Source: Defluviitaleaceae bacterium (GTDB lineage Bacteria; Bacillota; Clostridia; Lachnospirales; WRAX01). From it: 46,492 bases of DNA. Position 1 is the stretch's first letter. Every line of letters starts with the position of its first letter. The notes beneath the pieces are model-generated. The model was not told where the DNA came from, did not search any database, and was given only the letters and a program-made list of their open reading frames with translations. The stretch lies in assembly GCA_009784575.1 (NCBI GenBank), contig WRBK01000015.1, positions 1 to 46,492 of the forward strand, written 5' to 3'. A program made the translations under genes and the position numbers. Shown here one piece after another: positions 7,757 through 14,187 of this stretch.

Positions 7757-8119
7757 ATGGAAGTAAAAGTCAGGTTTAAAAACAAAATCTCAGAGCCACT
7801 AATGACAGCAACAGATTTTTGCGTACGCACCAAGGAGAAAAAAGGCAAAACCCTACATTGCCTAGAATTTAAGGTAGACTACTCTATGGGCATTAAAAAA
7901 ACATACAACTTTGACAGCCACGACGAAAAGCTAATAAAAGACCTGTATGACGGCATATTGACCAAGGGTGAATTTCTTTACGACACTGTGTGCCCTGCCT
8001 GCGAAGAAACCGTACATTGCACAGAACTAGACTACGATAAATACCTAGAAATGACCAAATGCGGCGAGCTTTCTGGCGAGCTAAAATTTGCTGGCGGAGA
8101 TTATGTAATAACGGTATAA
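7757..8119 (+). CDS. hypothetical protein, 120 residues
   Basis: I do not recognise this protein. It starts MEVKVRFKNKISEPLM at an ATG preceded by AAAGGAGGG, has its own promoter upstream and a terminator 20 bases downstream, so it is a monocistronic real gene. The sequence is soluble and mixed alpha/beta, with one CPAC motif (about residues 75-78) and another Cys shortly after (VHCTE), which might bind a metal. There is no signal peptide or membrane segment. No neighbour suggests a function. Confidence 0.75.
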   Translation: MEVKVRFKNKISEPLMTATDFCVRTKEKKGKTLHCLEFKVDYSMGIKKTYNFDSHDEKLIKDLYDGILTKGEFLYDTVCPACEETVHCTELDYDKYLEMTKCGELSGELKFAGGDYVITV

Positions 8120-8139
8120 AATATACTTTTATAGCACCT

Positions 8140-8190
8140 AAAGATGTGGCAGAGCTGTGTTTTCACGATTCTACCACATCTTTTGTTTTT
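8140..8190 (+). terminator. Rho-independent terminator after the 120-residue hypothetical gene
   Basis: AAAGATGTGG (8140-8149) pairs with CCACATCTTT (8174-8183); an inner AGA/TCT extension follows and a T-rich tail runs to 8190. Confidence 0.8.
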
Positions 8191-8267
8191 AAAAAAGCCA
8201 CTAACGTAACCTTATTGCTCATGATGCAACGTGATGTTATAAAGTTAGGGCAAGGGGAGTAAAATCT

Positions 8268-8417
8268 ATGTCAAAATACACTACTTAGGAAATGGCGTGG
8301 CTTGCATTATCACGTATATTCATTTTAAATTACTATATTTGGTGGGAGCTTGCGACATTTATAGCCGTGACCCATAATCGGTCTGTCGATTTCAGCTTTT
8401 CATCTATAGTTGTTTAA
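8268..8417 (+). pseudogene. small membrane protein ORF interrupted by TAG at codon 7
   Basis: After AGGGGAG (about 8 bases upstream), ATG 8268 opens MSKYTT and then meets TAG at 8286-8288. The same frame continues as a coherent, hydrophobic stretch (WLALSRIFILNYYIWW and more) to TAA at 8415-8417, 49 codons in all. It reads like a small single-span membrane protein killed by one nonsense change, or restarted at ATG 8292 (41 residues) without a good ribosome binding site. No homolog is recognised; chance openness of so short a frame cannot be excluded. Confidence 0.3.
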
Positions 8418-8496
8418 CTTGAAAATGGGCTTCTGCCATCGTCCGCAACGCGCCTGGTGCCGCGCGATGCGAACTCGACACAAGACCCTTTTCAAG
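8418..8496. other. 79-bp GC-rich hairpin element in AT-rich intergenic DNA
   Basis: Fifteen-base arms (8418-8432 and 8482-8496) pair at 13 positions. The 49-base centre holds a second, GC-rich stem (GCA-A-CGCG with CGCG-A-TGC). The centre is far more GC-rich than the DNA around it. It could be a structured RNA or a small palindromic insertion; no promoter directly in front was found. Confidence 0.4.
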
Positions 8497-8815
8497 CAAA
8501 AACACTATAAAAGACAATGTGTTTATTTGTCCTGAGCGCAGTCATAGCGATTGGTGCGTTATACAAAAACGAAAGTGGACAAGTGGACAAAAATAATGGT
8601 TCATATTATTAATTACGCAGAAAGCGTAATTGAACTAATGGGATTTAGACCTTTAGCTACTCTTGTAACACTCGGTATCTTCAATACTTACGGGCCTACA
8701 CACGGCTCCATCCAAGGGTTAGTCTATCTGCCCCATCGAAGATATGCCCCTTAGCGCAGACATTGGTACAGCCGTTACTATTTAGCATAGCAGTGACCTT
8801 TCAAAAGAAAAGTGA
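8497..8815. other. gene-free stretch with scattered hairpins
   Basis: No coding gene is supported here. A perfect 8-bp hairpin sits at 8611-8631 (loop AGAAA), and a wider pairing joins TATCTTC near 8680 with GAAGATA near 8742. The 67-codon open frame inside it lacks a ribosome binding site. The stretch may be decayed coding DNA or an unrecognised RNA. Confidence 0.3.
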
Positions 8816-8845
8816 TTGACATTTACCTTTGCTATATGTTAGAAT
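8816..8845 (+). promoter_or_regulatory. strong promoter of the GNAT operon leader
   Basis: TTGACA (8816-8821), an 18-base spacer and TAGAAT (8840-8845). Transcription would start near 8852, leaving a leader of about 240 bases before the first GNAT gene. Confidence 0.75.
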
Positions 8846-8876
8846 AGGGACACTATAATGTGAAGAAGGTGCGCCA

Positions 8877-8888
8877 ATGACAATATAA
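8877..8888 (+). CDS. three-codon leader ORF (Met-Thr-Ile-stop)
   Basis: ATG ACA ATA TAA follows AAGGTG (8866-8871) with a 5-base gap, about 25 bases after the predicted transcription start. It lies upstream of the antiterminator/terminator pair. Very short leader ORFs whose translation sets attenuation are known from Firmicutes antibiotic-resistance leaders; here the role is inferred. Confidence 0.45.
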   Translation: MTI

Positions 8889-8946
8889 TCTGATTTTTAC
8901 ACATTGCTATAATAGCATAAAGCCGTAGTTTTATATGGCTTTGTTT

Positions 8947-9057
8947 GTGTTGGAATTGGATTATAAGAGATTTTGTGGCATCTAATGCGGCATTTTTGTT
9001 GTGTTGCTATTAATTTTGCTTACAATCCTTTTCCAACACGGAAAAGGATTTTTTATT
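8947..9057 (+). promoter_or_regulatory. attenuator: antiterminator and terminator in competition
   Basis: The terminator stem is formed by 9024-9034 and 9040-9050 (11 bp, loop AACAC), followed by a T-rich tail to 9057, and lies 37 bases before the GNAT start. The segment 8947-8966 can instead pair with 9020-9039 at 17 of 20 positions, which takes up the whole 5' arm of the terminator. The two structures exclude each other. Two smaller hairpins (8905-8917 and 8919-8942) lie between the leader ORF and the antiterminator. Confidence 0.75.
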
Positions 9058-9093
9058 GCGGCAAAATTCTCGAAAAAAATCTGGAGGAAAGTT

Positions 9094-9591
9094 ATGATAG
9101 AATTAAGAAAAATTGACCATGACAACTTTAACGCGATTCTAAAATTAGAGCTTGACCCAGCACAAAAAGACTGGGTAGCCCAAAATATCTACAGCCTTGC
9201 GGAAGCATATGTAGACCATATGAACAACGACACGCCGCCAATGCCTTTTGCCATTTATAATTCCGATGAGATTATAGGCTTTGCCATGATGGAATACTGC
9301 GACATTGAAGACGATGATGATGAACCTCTATGGGTGCGCTTTAAGGATAGGGCGATTTACAACTTTTTCCGCTTTATGATTGATGTCAAGCATCAGGGCA
9401 AGGGTTATGGCAAACTAGCATTCGCGAAGGTGTTGGAATACCTTAAAACCCAGCCCCAAGGTAGGGCGGATGCAATTTCAATATCCTATATGCCCGAAAA
9501 TAATGTAGCACGTAAAATTTATGCAAGCTTTGGTTTTGTGGAAACGGGCGATATTGAAGACAGCGAGATTGTTGCGCGGCTTGCTTTATAG
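9094..9591 (+). CDS. GNAT N-acetyltransferase (BltD/PaiA-like)
   Basis: A 165-residue Gcn5-related acetyltransferase that would move acetyl from acetyl-CoA to an amine. Its N-terminus IELRKIDHDNFNAILKLEL and following VAQNIYSLAEAYVDH resemble polyamine acetyltransferases of the BltD/PaiA type. The acetyl-CoA loop is VKHQGKGYGKLAF, the Q/RxxGxG/A motif, and NNVARKIYASFGF is the usual C-terminal helix-strand. ATG 9094 is chosen because GGAGGAAAGTT precedes it; a longer frame back to GTG 9001 would start inside the terminator hairpin. It is the first gene of a three-gene operon controlled by the attenuator upstream. Substrate (polyamine, antibiotic or other amine) is not proven; attenuator control favours a stress or drug response. 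Confidence 0.85.
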   Translation: MIELRKIDHDNFNAILKLELDPAQKDWVAQNIYSLAEAYVDHMNNDTPPMPFAIYNSDEIIGFAMMEYCDIEDDDDEPLWVRFKDRAIYNFFRFMIDVKHQGKGYGKLAFAKVLEYLKTQPQGRADAISISYMPENNVARKIYASFGFVETGDIEDSEIVARLAL

Positions 9592-9604
9592 GAGGAGATT
9601 AAAT

Positions 9605-10027
9605 ATGAATGAGCTAAAAATTTCATATGCAACTATGGAAGACAGAGAATATGTAGCAACCTACGGAATAATTGCAGAAAGCGAGGTCGACCTCAAAATA
9701 AGAGACAAGCGATGCTATATTTTGCGTGAAGGCGACGAATTTATCGGCATTATGCGTTGGAATATGATATTTGAGTTTATACCGTTTTTATCGCTTATGT
9801 ATTTGGAAGAGCCACATCGCCACAAGGGCTATGGTCGGCTAGCTATGGCACATTGGGAAGACGAAATGCGTGCAACAAGGTACAAAATGATAATGATATC
9901 CACCCAAGTGGATGAGGATGGCCAACATTTCTATCGCAAACTAGGCTACAAAGACATGGGAACGATAGTAATGGACATACCACCATATGAGCAGCCCCTA
10001 GAGATGTTTATGGGCAAAGCTTTATAA
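9605..10027 (+). CDS. GNAT N-acetyltransferase, 140 residues
   Basis: A second, unrelated-looking GNAT protein: LKISYATMEDREYV at the N-terminus, the acetyl-CoA loop PHRHKGYGRLAMAHWE (RxxGxG/A) about residues 77-92, and HFYRKLGYKDMG near the end. The start at 9605 is set by GGAGGAGATTAAAT, which directly follows the stop of the first GNAT gene (9591). The two genes and the DUF2785 gene behind them are spaced 13 and 19 bases apart, a clear operon. Substrate unknown. Confidence 0.85.
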   Translation: MNELKISYATMEDREYVATYGIIAESEVDLKIRDKRCYILREGDEFIGIMRWNMIFEFIPFLSLMYLEEPHRHKGYGRLAMAHWEDEMRATRYKMIMISTQVDEDGQHFYRKLGYKDMGTIVMDIPPYEQPLEMFMGKAL

Positions 10028-10046
10028 TTTAAGGAGATAAAAATTT

Positions 10047-10904
10047 ATGCGAAATTTTGAGGAAATTAAACGATTTATTGCATCAATAGAGGATGCAGAT
10101 TTTGCTGTTCCAGTTGGCATTGATATGGATACTACGATAGCCGATATGCTAAAGCACATAGGCACTACCGATTCTAACCTGCGCGAAGGCATATATTCCA
10201 CTTTTGCCGAATGGGAAGATAATGGAATTTTTTCGCACGAGCAACTACGTCATATACTAACAGTTGCCTTAGATAATGAACACTTGTTCTTGGGTTTAGG
10301 AGAAAGCGGCACAGACACTGTGTTTACACGAGCTTTCTCATCATTAGTGATTTGCGCGGTTCTTAGCCAATTTGAAGACGACCCATATCTATCCGAAGCG
10401 GAAATATCAGCTGTAAAGGATAAAATCCTGCGCTATGTCCGCGAAGAAAAAGACTTCCGCGGCTATGTGGAAGGCAGGGGCTGGGCGCACGCCATCGCTC
10501 ATGCGGCAGATATGCTGAACAATATTGCATATTGCGTAGGTAGAGAAGGAATACTGCATGTTCTTGATGCCGTAGCACAAGCCGTGTCAAATGGACATCT
10601 TGTTTACACAGCCTTGGAAGATGAACGCCTAGCAGATGCCTCAATATCCTGCATACACACAGCAATTGTAGAGCACGGGATAATAGAGGCAGAGGTATTT
10701 TGTGGTTGGCTAAAAAATGTGGGCAAAATGGTAAAAAGAGAGGTTATGCCTCGCGACTATAACATAAACGCCAACCGCAAGGCTTTTATAAAGAGTATTT
10801 ATGCTAAACTTGTGATAGATACCGACTTTGATGGGCATAAGGATGCTCATGATAAGATATGCGAGTGCTTGCTTGAAATTATTAGGGAGATTTATGAGGA
10901 TTAG
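10047..10904 (+). CDS. DUF2785 family protein
   Basis: A 285-residue, alpha-helical soluble protein. The GRGWAHAIAHAADMLNNIAY stretch (about 150-170) is the hallmark of DUF2785, a family of unknown function common in Firmicutes. AAGGAGATAAAAATTT precedes the ATG. It is the last gene of the attenuated GNAT operon, and a strong terminator follows 15 bases later. Its presence beside two acetyltransferases under one switch is context only; the family role is not known. Confidence 0.8.
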   Translation: MRNFEEIKRFIASIEDADFAVPVGIDMDTTIADMLKHIGTTDSNLREGIYSTFAEWEDNGIFSHEQLRHILTVALDNEHLFLGLGESGTDTVFTRAFSSLVICAVLSQFEDDPYLSEAEISAVKDKILRYVREEKDFRGYVEGRGWAHAIAHAADMLNNIAYCVGREGILHVLDAVAQAVSNGHLVYTALEDERLADASISCIHTAIVEHGIIEAEVFCGWLKNVGKMVKREVMPRDYNINANRKAFIKSIYAKLVIDTDFDGHKDAHDKICECLLEIIREIYED

Positions 10905-10919
10905 GATTTTGTAATATTG

Positions 10920-10949
10920 CCCCGAGCCTAGTTGAGGCTCGGGGTTTTT
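10920..10949 (+). terminator. terminator of the GNAT/DUF2785 operon
   Basis: CCCCGAGCCT (10920-10929) pairs perfectly with AGGCTCGGGG (10935-10944), followed by five T. Its stem sequence recurs in the terminators at 12358 and 14057. Confidence 0.92.
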
Positions 10950-11000
10950 GTTGCTACGCTATGTGCAATGTGACATCTGGGTTACATTAAGTAAATATAG

Positions 11001-11029
11001 TTGCAATATATGTATATATATGATACAAT
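11001..11029 (+). promoter_or_regulatory. promoter of secreted-protein module A
   Basis: TTGCAA (11001-11006), a 17-base spacer and TACAAT (11024-11029). The same boxes and spacing occur in copy B. Confidence 0.65.
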
Positions 11030-11074
11030 TGGCTTATATAGGTAATGGTGAATTTGCCAAAGGGGGTGATACCG

Positions 11075-11152
11075 TTGGGATACTATCAGGAATACACCAG
11101 AGGTTATTTTCTACTTGCCAATTCGGACAAAAAGGAGAATGATTATGAATAA
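11075..11152 (+). CDS. possible 25-residue leader peptide overlapping the secreted-protein start
   Basis: TTG 11075 lies about 5 bases behind AAAGGGGGTGAT (11059-11070), a near-perfect ribosome binding site that no other start uses. The frame reads MGYYQEYTRGYFLLANSDKK and ends at TAA 11150-11152, overlapping the ATG (11145) of the secreted protein in another frame, as expected for translational coupling. In copy B the same frame stops after 8 codons, so it is either lost there or not a real gene. Confidence 0.35.
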   Translation: MGYYQEYTRGYFLLANSDKKENDYE

Positions 11153-11621
11153 ATTTAAGAGATATTTGGCGTTAGCATTGTCAGCAATAATGATTTTCAC
11201 CTTGACTCCCGCTACAACATTATCGGCATCAGAGAATGGTATACGCGCTCAAAAAAATGTAGACATCAATTATGACCTTGCAACACTTATCGAAACACTC
11301 CTTGAAATAACTGGTATTGAAACAACGGAAGAGCTTGAGTTAATGATTCTTTCAGGACATTTAGACCTTCAAGAACTAATGGAGAGCGTGGGTCATTCAG
11401 TTTCTTCAAGGAACGCCTTCCCAGTCAATCCATGTTGCGGCTCTACATGGACAGCTCTTAGTCTGCTTCGTTTTCAGTGCGCCATTAACTCTAGTCAAAT
11501 TCGTACAGCATGGGTACGTCATTGTCCAGACTGTTTCGTAATTTTTTCGGTGGAGAATGCATTTGGCGAAAGCATAAGGCATCTAGTGGTTATTCCTCCA
11601 GCATGGTGGATTCATCTATGA
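11145..11621 (+). CDS. secreted cysteine-containing protein, module A
   Basis: A 158-residue protein with a clear Sec signal peptide: MNKFKRYL, a hydrophobic core (about 9-24), then TPATTLSASENG with likely cleavage after the SA. The mature part has an acidic helical section with TEELELMILSGHLDLQELM and a C-terminal region with five cysteines (a CC pair, a single C, and CPDC), so disulfides are likely outside the cell. ATG 11145 is preferred over ATG 11139 because AAGGAG is too close to the latter. The stop TGA overlaps the ATG of the lipoprotein gene (ATGA). I do not recognise the family. A secreted peptide followed by a coupled lipoprotein suggests an effector/immunity or signal/receptor pair, which is inference. 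Confidence 0.65.
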   Translation: MNKFKRYLALALSAIMIFTLTPATTLSASENGIRAQKNVDINYDLATLIETLLEITGIETTEELELMILSGHLDLQELMESVGHSVSSRNAFPVNPCCGSTWTALSLLRFQCAINSSQIRTAWVRHCPDCFVIFSVENAFGESIRHLVVIPPAWWIHL

Positions 11622-12340
11622 TTGTAGCAAATTTTCATCAAAAACTAAAGCAGACATGTTCTTGTCTTTTGTCTATTTCTATTGCCTTGATTTTCTTGCT
11701 GACCTCATGCAGCAATAATAGCAACAGCGAAAATGAGTACGAACTGTATAGTATCAATAACTACATAGCAGCTGACGGTTTAACACAAATAATACGGGAC
11801 CGGCACTCTCTTCTGTTATCGTCAGACGATATGCAAGAAAACACCAAGTATTTTCAGGAGCATGATGTTTCGTTGTTCTTTCCCCTGTATATGGACGATA
11901 CATTTAGTCCAGAATTTATTTCCTTAGAACATTTGGAACATATGCTTACTCATGAGCAAAGATATGAACATGCAGTCATCATATCCGAAAGAATGTCGGT
12001 CTACTTGGGAATCAACATTGCCCCTGAGGAAATTAGCAAACATTTAGGCGAGAACCTGTTTAGTTGGCTAGATTTTGTCACTTTAGAGCAATTTGAAATA
12101 GCGATAAGTTATTTAGGCATAGCTCCAAATATGTTTTTTGATGAGCTAATTCATCTTTACCCATGGGTAGCCGAGCCGCAAGGCATCATAAGAGAAATAA
12201 GACTGAGCTTAACAAGGGAAAAGCAACTTGGAATACCCACCGAATTTGCGCCAGATGACCCACAAAGAATACTGGCACAGATGATACAAGATTTTGAGGA
12301 TTTTACTATCCCTATCGTTCAGCAACGTTCACAAAATTGA
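11618..12340 (+). CDS. putative lipoprotein coupled to the secreted protein
   Basis: A 240-residue protein. From ATG 11618 the N-terminus MIVANFHQKLKQ is followed by a hydrophobic stretch ending in the lipobox LTSC (about residues 26-29), then a Ser/Asn-rich linker, so it is probably anchored outside the membrane. The start overlaps the preceding stop (ATGA at 11618-11621); a longer frame back to ATG 11510 would place the signal sequence internally and has no ribosome binding site. The rest is acidic and helical with no recognised domain. The gene ends before the terminator at 12358. Immunity or receptor for the secreted protein is possible. Confidence 0.6.
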   Translation: MIVANFHQKLKQTCSCLLSISIALIFLLTSCSNNSNSENEYELYSINNYIAADGLTQIIRDRHSLLLSSDDMQENTKYFQEHDVSLFFPLYMDDTFSPEFISLEHLEHMLTHEQRYEHAVIISERMSVYLGINIAPEEISKHLGENLFSWLDFVTLEQFEIAISYLGIAPNMFFDELIHLYPWVAEPQGIIREIRLSLTREKQLGIPTEFAPDDPQRILAQMIQDFEDFTIPIVQQRSQN

Positions 12341-12357
12341 TTATGTAGTACAACTCG

Positions 12358-12384
12358 CCCCGAGCCACCCCAGCTCGGGGTTTT
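12358..12384 (+). terminator. terminator of module A
   Basis: CCCCGAGC (12358-12365) pairs with GCTCGGGG (12373-12380), then TTTT. It resembles the terminators at 10920 and 14057. Confidence 0.85.
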
Positions 12385-12432
12385 GTTGCACTATGCGCAA
12401 TGTGATATTTGAGTTACATTCAGCAAATATAG

Positions 12433-12461
12433 TTGCAGTATATGTGTATACATGATACAAT
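12433..12461 (+). promoter_or_regulatory. promoter of module B
   Basis: TTGCAG (12433-12438), a 17-base spacer and TACAAT (12456-12461), matching copy A. Confidence 0.65.
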
Positions 12462-12576
12462 TGGCTTATATAGGTAATGGTGAATTTGCCAAAGAGGGTG
12501 ATACCGTTGGGATATTATCAGAAATACACCTAGGGTTATTTTCTACTTGACAATTCGGACAAAAAGGAGAATGATT

Positions 12577-13475
12577 ATGAATAAATTGAAAAGGCTAGTA
12601 GCTTTAATGTTAATTACTGTGATGGTTTTTGCTATCACCCCCACAACATTATTTCCATGGATGAATATATTGACTTGAATGGCAATGGCGAAGGATTGCG
12701 CGTTGTAAGAGAAACCGAAATGCAACCATTTGTTGCCTTTTCGGCATCCTTGGAATATGAGGGAATGGTGTCAACTTTTGACGGCTTTTATGCTATGGAA
12801 TTTGACACAGACTTTGGAATTGTGCATATACCTGTAGGAAAGCTTGAAATCGACCTAACTGATGAGGGCGCAGTCAGACAAGCATTGCTAAGAGACGACT
12901 TGACGGAAGGTATCAAGGAGGATATACTAGAGTTCCGACAAAGCGTACTAGATGGTATGGTTGATGAGTTGACCATTGCTATATTCTGTGAAGCACTGCT
13001 ACCACCTTCTGCAATAACGCCGTTTGGCACAACATACTTTACTTATAACGGTCATCGCATGAGAAATGTTAGAACTCATATAAATGGCGGAAACTCTGCT
13101 TGGCAACGCATACAAACGGGAGTTTCTACTCGAAATGCAGCGCAAGACGTGGCAACAGCAAGCATAATAGTGGCAGGCAACGTTAGTGCTACTGTAGGTT
13201 TTTTGGGTTCAGCGATCTCTCTTTGGCAACATGCCGTAAATGTTTTCGGTAACCAAGCACATACCATAGTACCTCATTCTGGTGATTTTTTACAAGTCAG
13301 GATAATTTTTGACGAAATAAGGCAACGTACGTACCGCGAGTTTGGTTCTACTGGCTGGGTATGGGGCTTAACTACCCAACAAATAACAATGAGAAACATT
13401 GGAAGCGAGCAGCATTATGCCAATAATGGAAATGGTATAAATATAACAAGCTTTAGGGATATAAATAATATATAG
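12577..13475 (+). pseudogene. secreted protein of module B, frameshifted after the signal peptide
   Basis: ATG 12577, behind AAAAAGGAG, encodes a signal peptide (MNKLKRLVALML, then a hydrophobic core and TPTTLF), but this frame ends at TGA after 33 residues. The mature protein continues in the -1 frame: from ATG 12657 a 272-residue open frame starts MDEYIDLNGNGEG and has no signal peptide or ribosome binding site of its own. A 1-base indel near 12638-12655, which includes a run of five C, would join them into one secreted protein of about 300 residues. The mature part has a hydrophobic stretch around residues 166-190 (TASIIVAGNVSATVGFLGSA) and is otherwise unrecognised. It could be a decayed gene, a phase-variable gene or an assembly error. 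Confidence 0.6.
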
Positions 13476-13630
13476 AACCCAAGATTTTAATTTCCCATGG
13501 TCACGTGCTTTTCAAAATACAGCAAATGTGCTTAGACCAACTCCTCAGAGCCAGTTTGTGAACTAGAGAGTAAGAAGTTCAACCTTTATTTTTCAATAAT
13601 ATAATTGCTTTTATGTGGGAGACAAAGACA

Positions 13631-14035
13631 ATGAAAAGAAAAATAGCCATTTGTGCAACATTCTTGTCTATCCTGTTTGTTCCTATAGCATTTGGTCTTA
13701 TATATTTCCGCCCACTCCCTATCATACCATCTGGCTCTGAAGCTGTTATACGAACTGTTTGGCGTGACTTTGAGGTCATTAATGACCAGATAGACCTAGA
13801 AAGGATGGTTGGTATATTGAGTAGCTACTATGCTAGGAGGAGTTTTGACAATCCTTTCCCAAATTTGATAGCCGATGTGGAATGGGTGATATCTCTTACG
13901 CGAGGTTCAAGTCATGCAAATATCTCACTTGGCTTGGATTCCATTCTTTACGTCAGCGCAAATGATAGGATTGTGTACAGAATAATCGATGCTGATTTGC
14001 TTATGAAGGAACTAGAAACATTATTGCCTAGATAG
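13631..14035 (+). CDS. small membrane-anchored protein, unknown
   Basis: A 134-residue protein with an N-terminal membrane anchor or uncleaved signal (MKRKIAICATFLSILFVP and on to about residue 22) and an extracellular domain of about 110 residues. ATG 13631 is preferred over ATG 13613 because GGGAG (13617-13621) lies between them at a workable distance from the former. No cysteine pair or known motif is seen in the outer domain. It sits directly before the third copy of the CCCGAGCC terminator, so it probably belongs to the same secreted-protein island. Confidence 0.55.
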   Translation: MKRKIAICATFLSILFVPIAFGLIYFRPLPIIPSGSEAVIRTVWRDFEVINDQIDLERMVGILSSYYARRSFDNPFPNLIADVEWVISLTRGSSHANISLGLDSILYVSANDRIVYRIIDADLLMKELETLLPR

Positions 14036-14056
14036 TCTTCAATATAGTAAGTTTAC

Positions 14057-14084
14057 CCCGAGCCACCCTGGCTCGGGTTTTTTT
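14057..14084 (+). terminator. terminator closing the secreted-protein island
   Basis: CCCGAGCC (14057-14064) pairs with GGCTCGGG (14070-14077), followed by seven T. Confidence 0.9.
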
Positions 14085-14149
14085 GTCGCAATTTTTAGAT
14101 GCATAATCTTTCAAAATCTACAAAATATATATTGGCAATTATGTATAAT
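14082..14149 (+). promoter_or_regulatory. possible spoIIG promoter region with a 0A-box-like site
   Basis: TATAAT (14144-14149) lies 39 bases before the spoIIGA ATG without a good -35 box at normal spacing. TTTGTCGCA (14082-14090) differs at one base from the Spo0A box. In Bacillus, spoIIG is turned on by Spo0A at a promoter with unusual -35 spacing, so the layout fits, but the match is weak. Confidence 0.3.
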
Positions 14150-14187
14150 GTTACCAAGCTCATTGTTTTGATGAAAGGGGCTGCGCT

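Larger units (their letters stand above)
10920..11220 (+). repeat. duplicated terminator/promoter/leader/signal-peptide module, copy A
   Basis: This stretch (terminator stem, promoter, leader and the first codons of the secreted protein) is repeated at 12358-12652 in the same order and orientation. Identity is highest from the -10 box to the ATG, where only a few bases differ, and falls off inside the signal-peptide codons. Confidence 0.85.
12358..12652 (+). repeat. duplicated terminator/promoter/leader/signal-peptide module, copy B
   Basis: Second copy of the module at 10920-11220. Promoter, leader and the first codons are retained, but the leader ORF has a nonsense codon (TAG) and the signal-peptide frame stops early. 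Confidence 0.85.

Noticed and set aside
8690-8720. Resemblance of the reverse complement (GAGCCGTGTG) to the start of a group II intron domain V
   Set aside because: The rest of domain V (loop and complementary arm) is missing and no reverse transcriptase gene is nearby.
8551-8754. 67-codon open frame starting with GTG
   Set aside because: No ribosome binding site, no promoter, no recognisable protein; overlaps hairpins.
9001-9093. GTG start at 9001 giving the first GNAT a hydrophobic N-terminal extension
   Set aside because: The extension is encoded by the terminator/antiterminator region; GGAGGAAA directly before ATG 9094 marks the true start.
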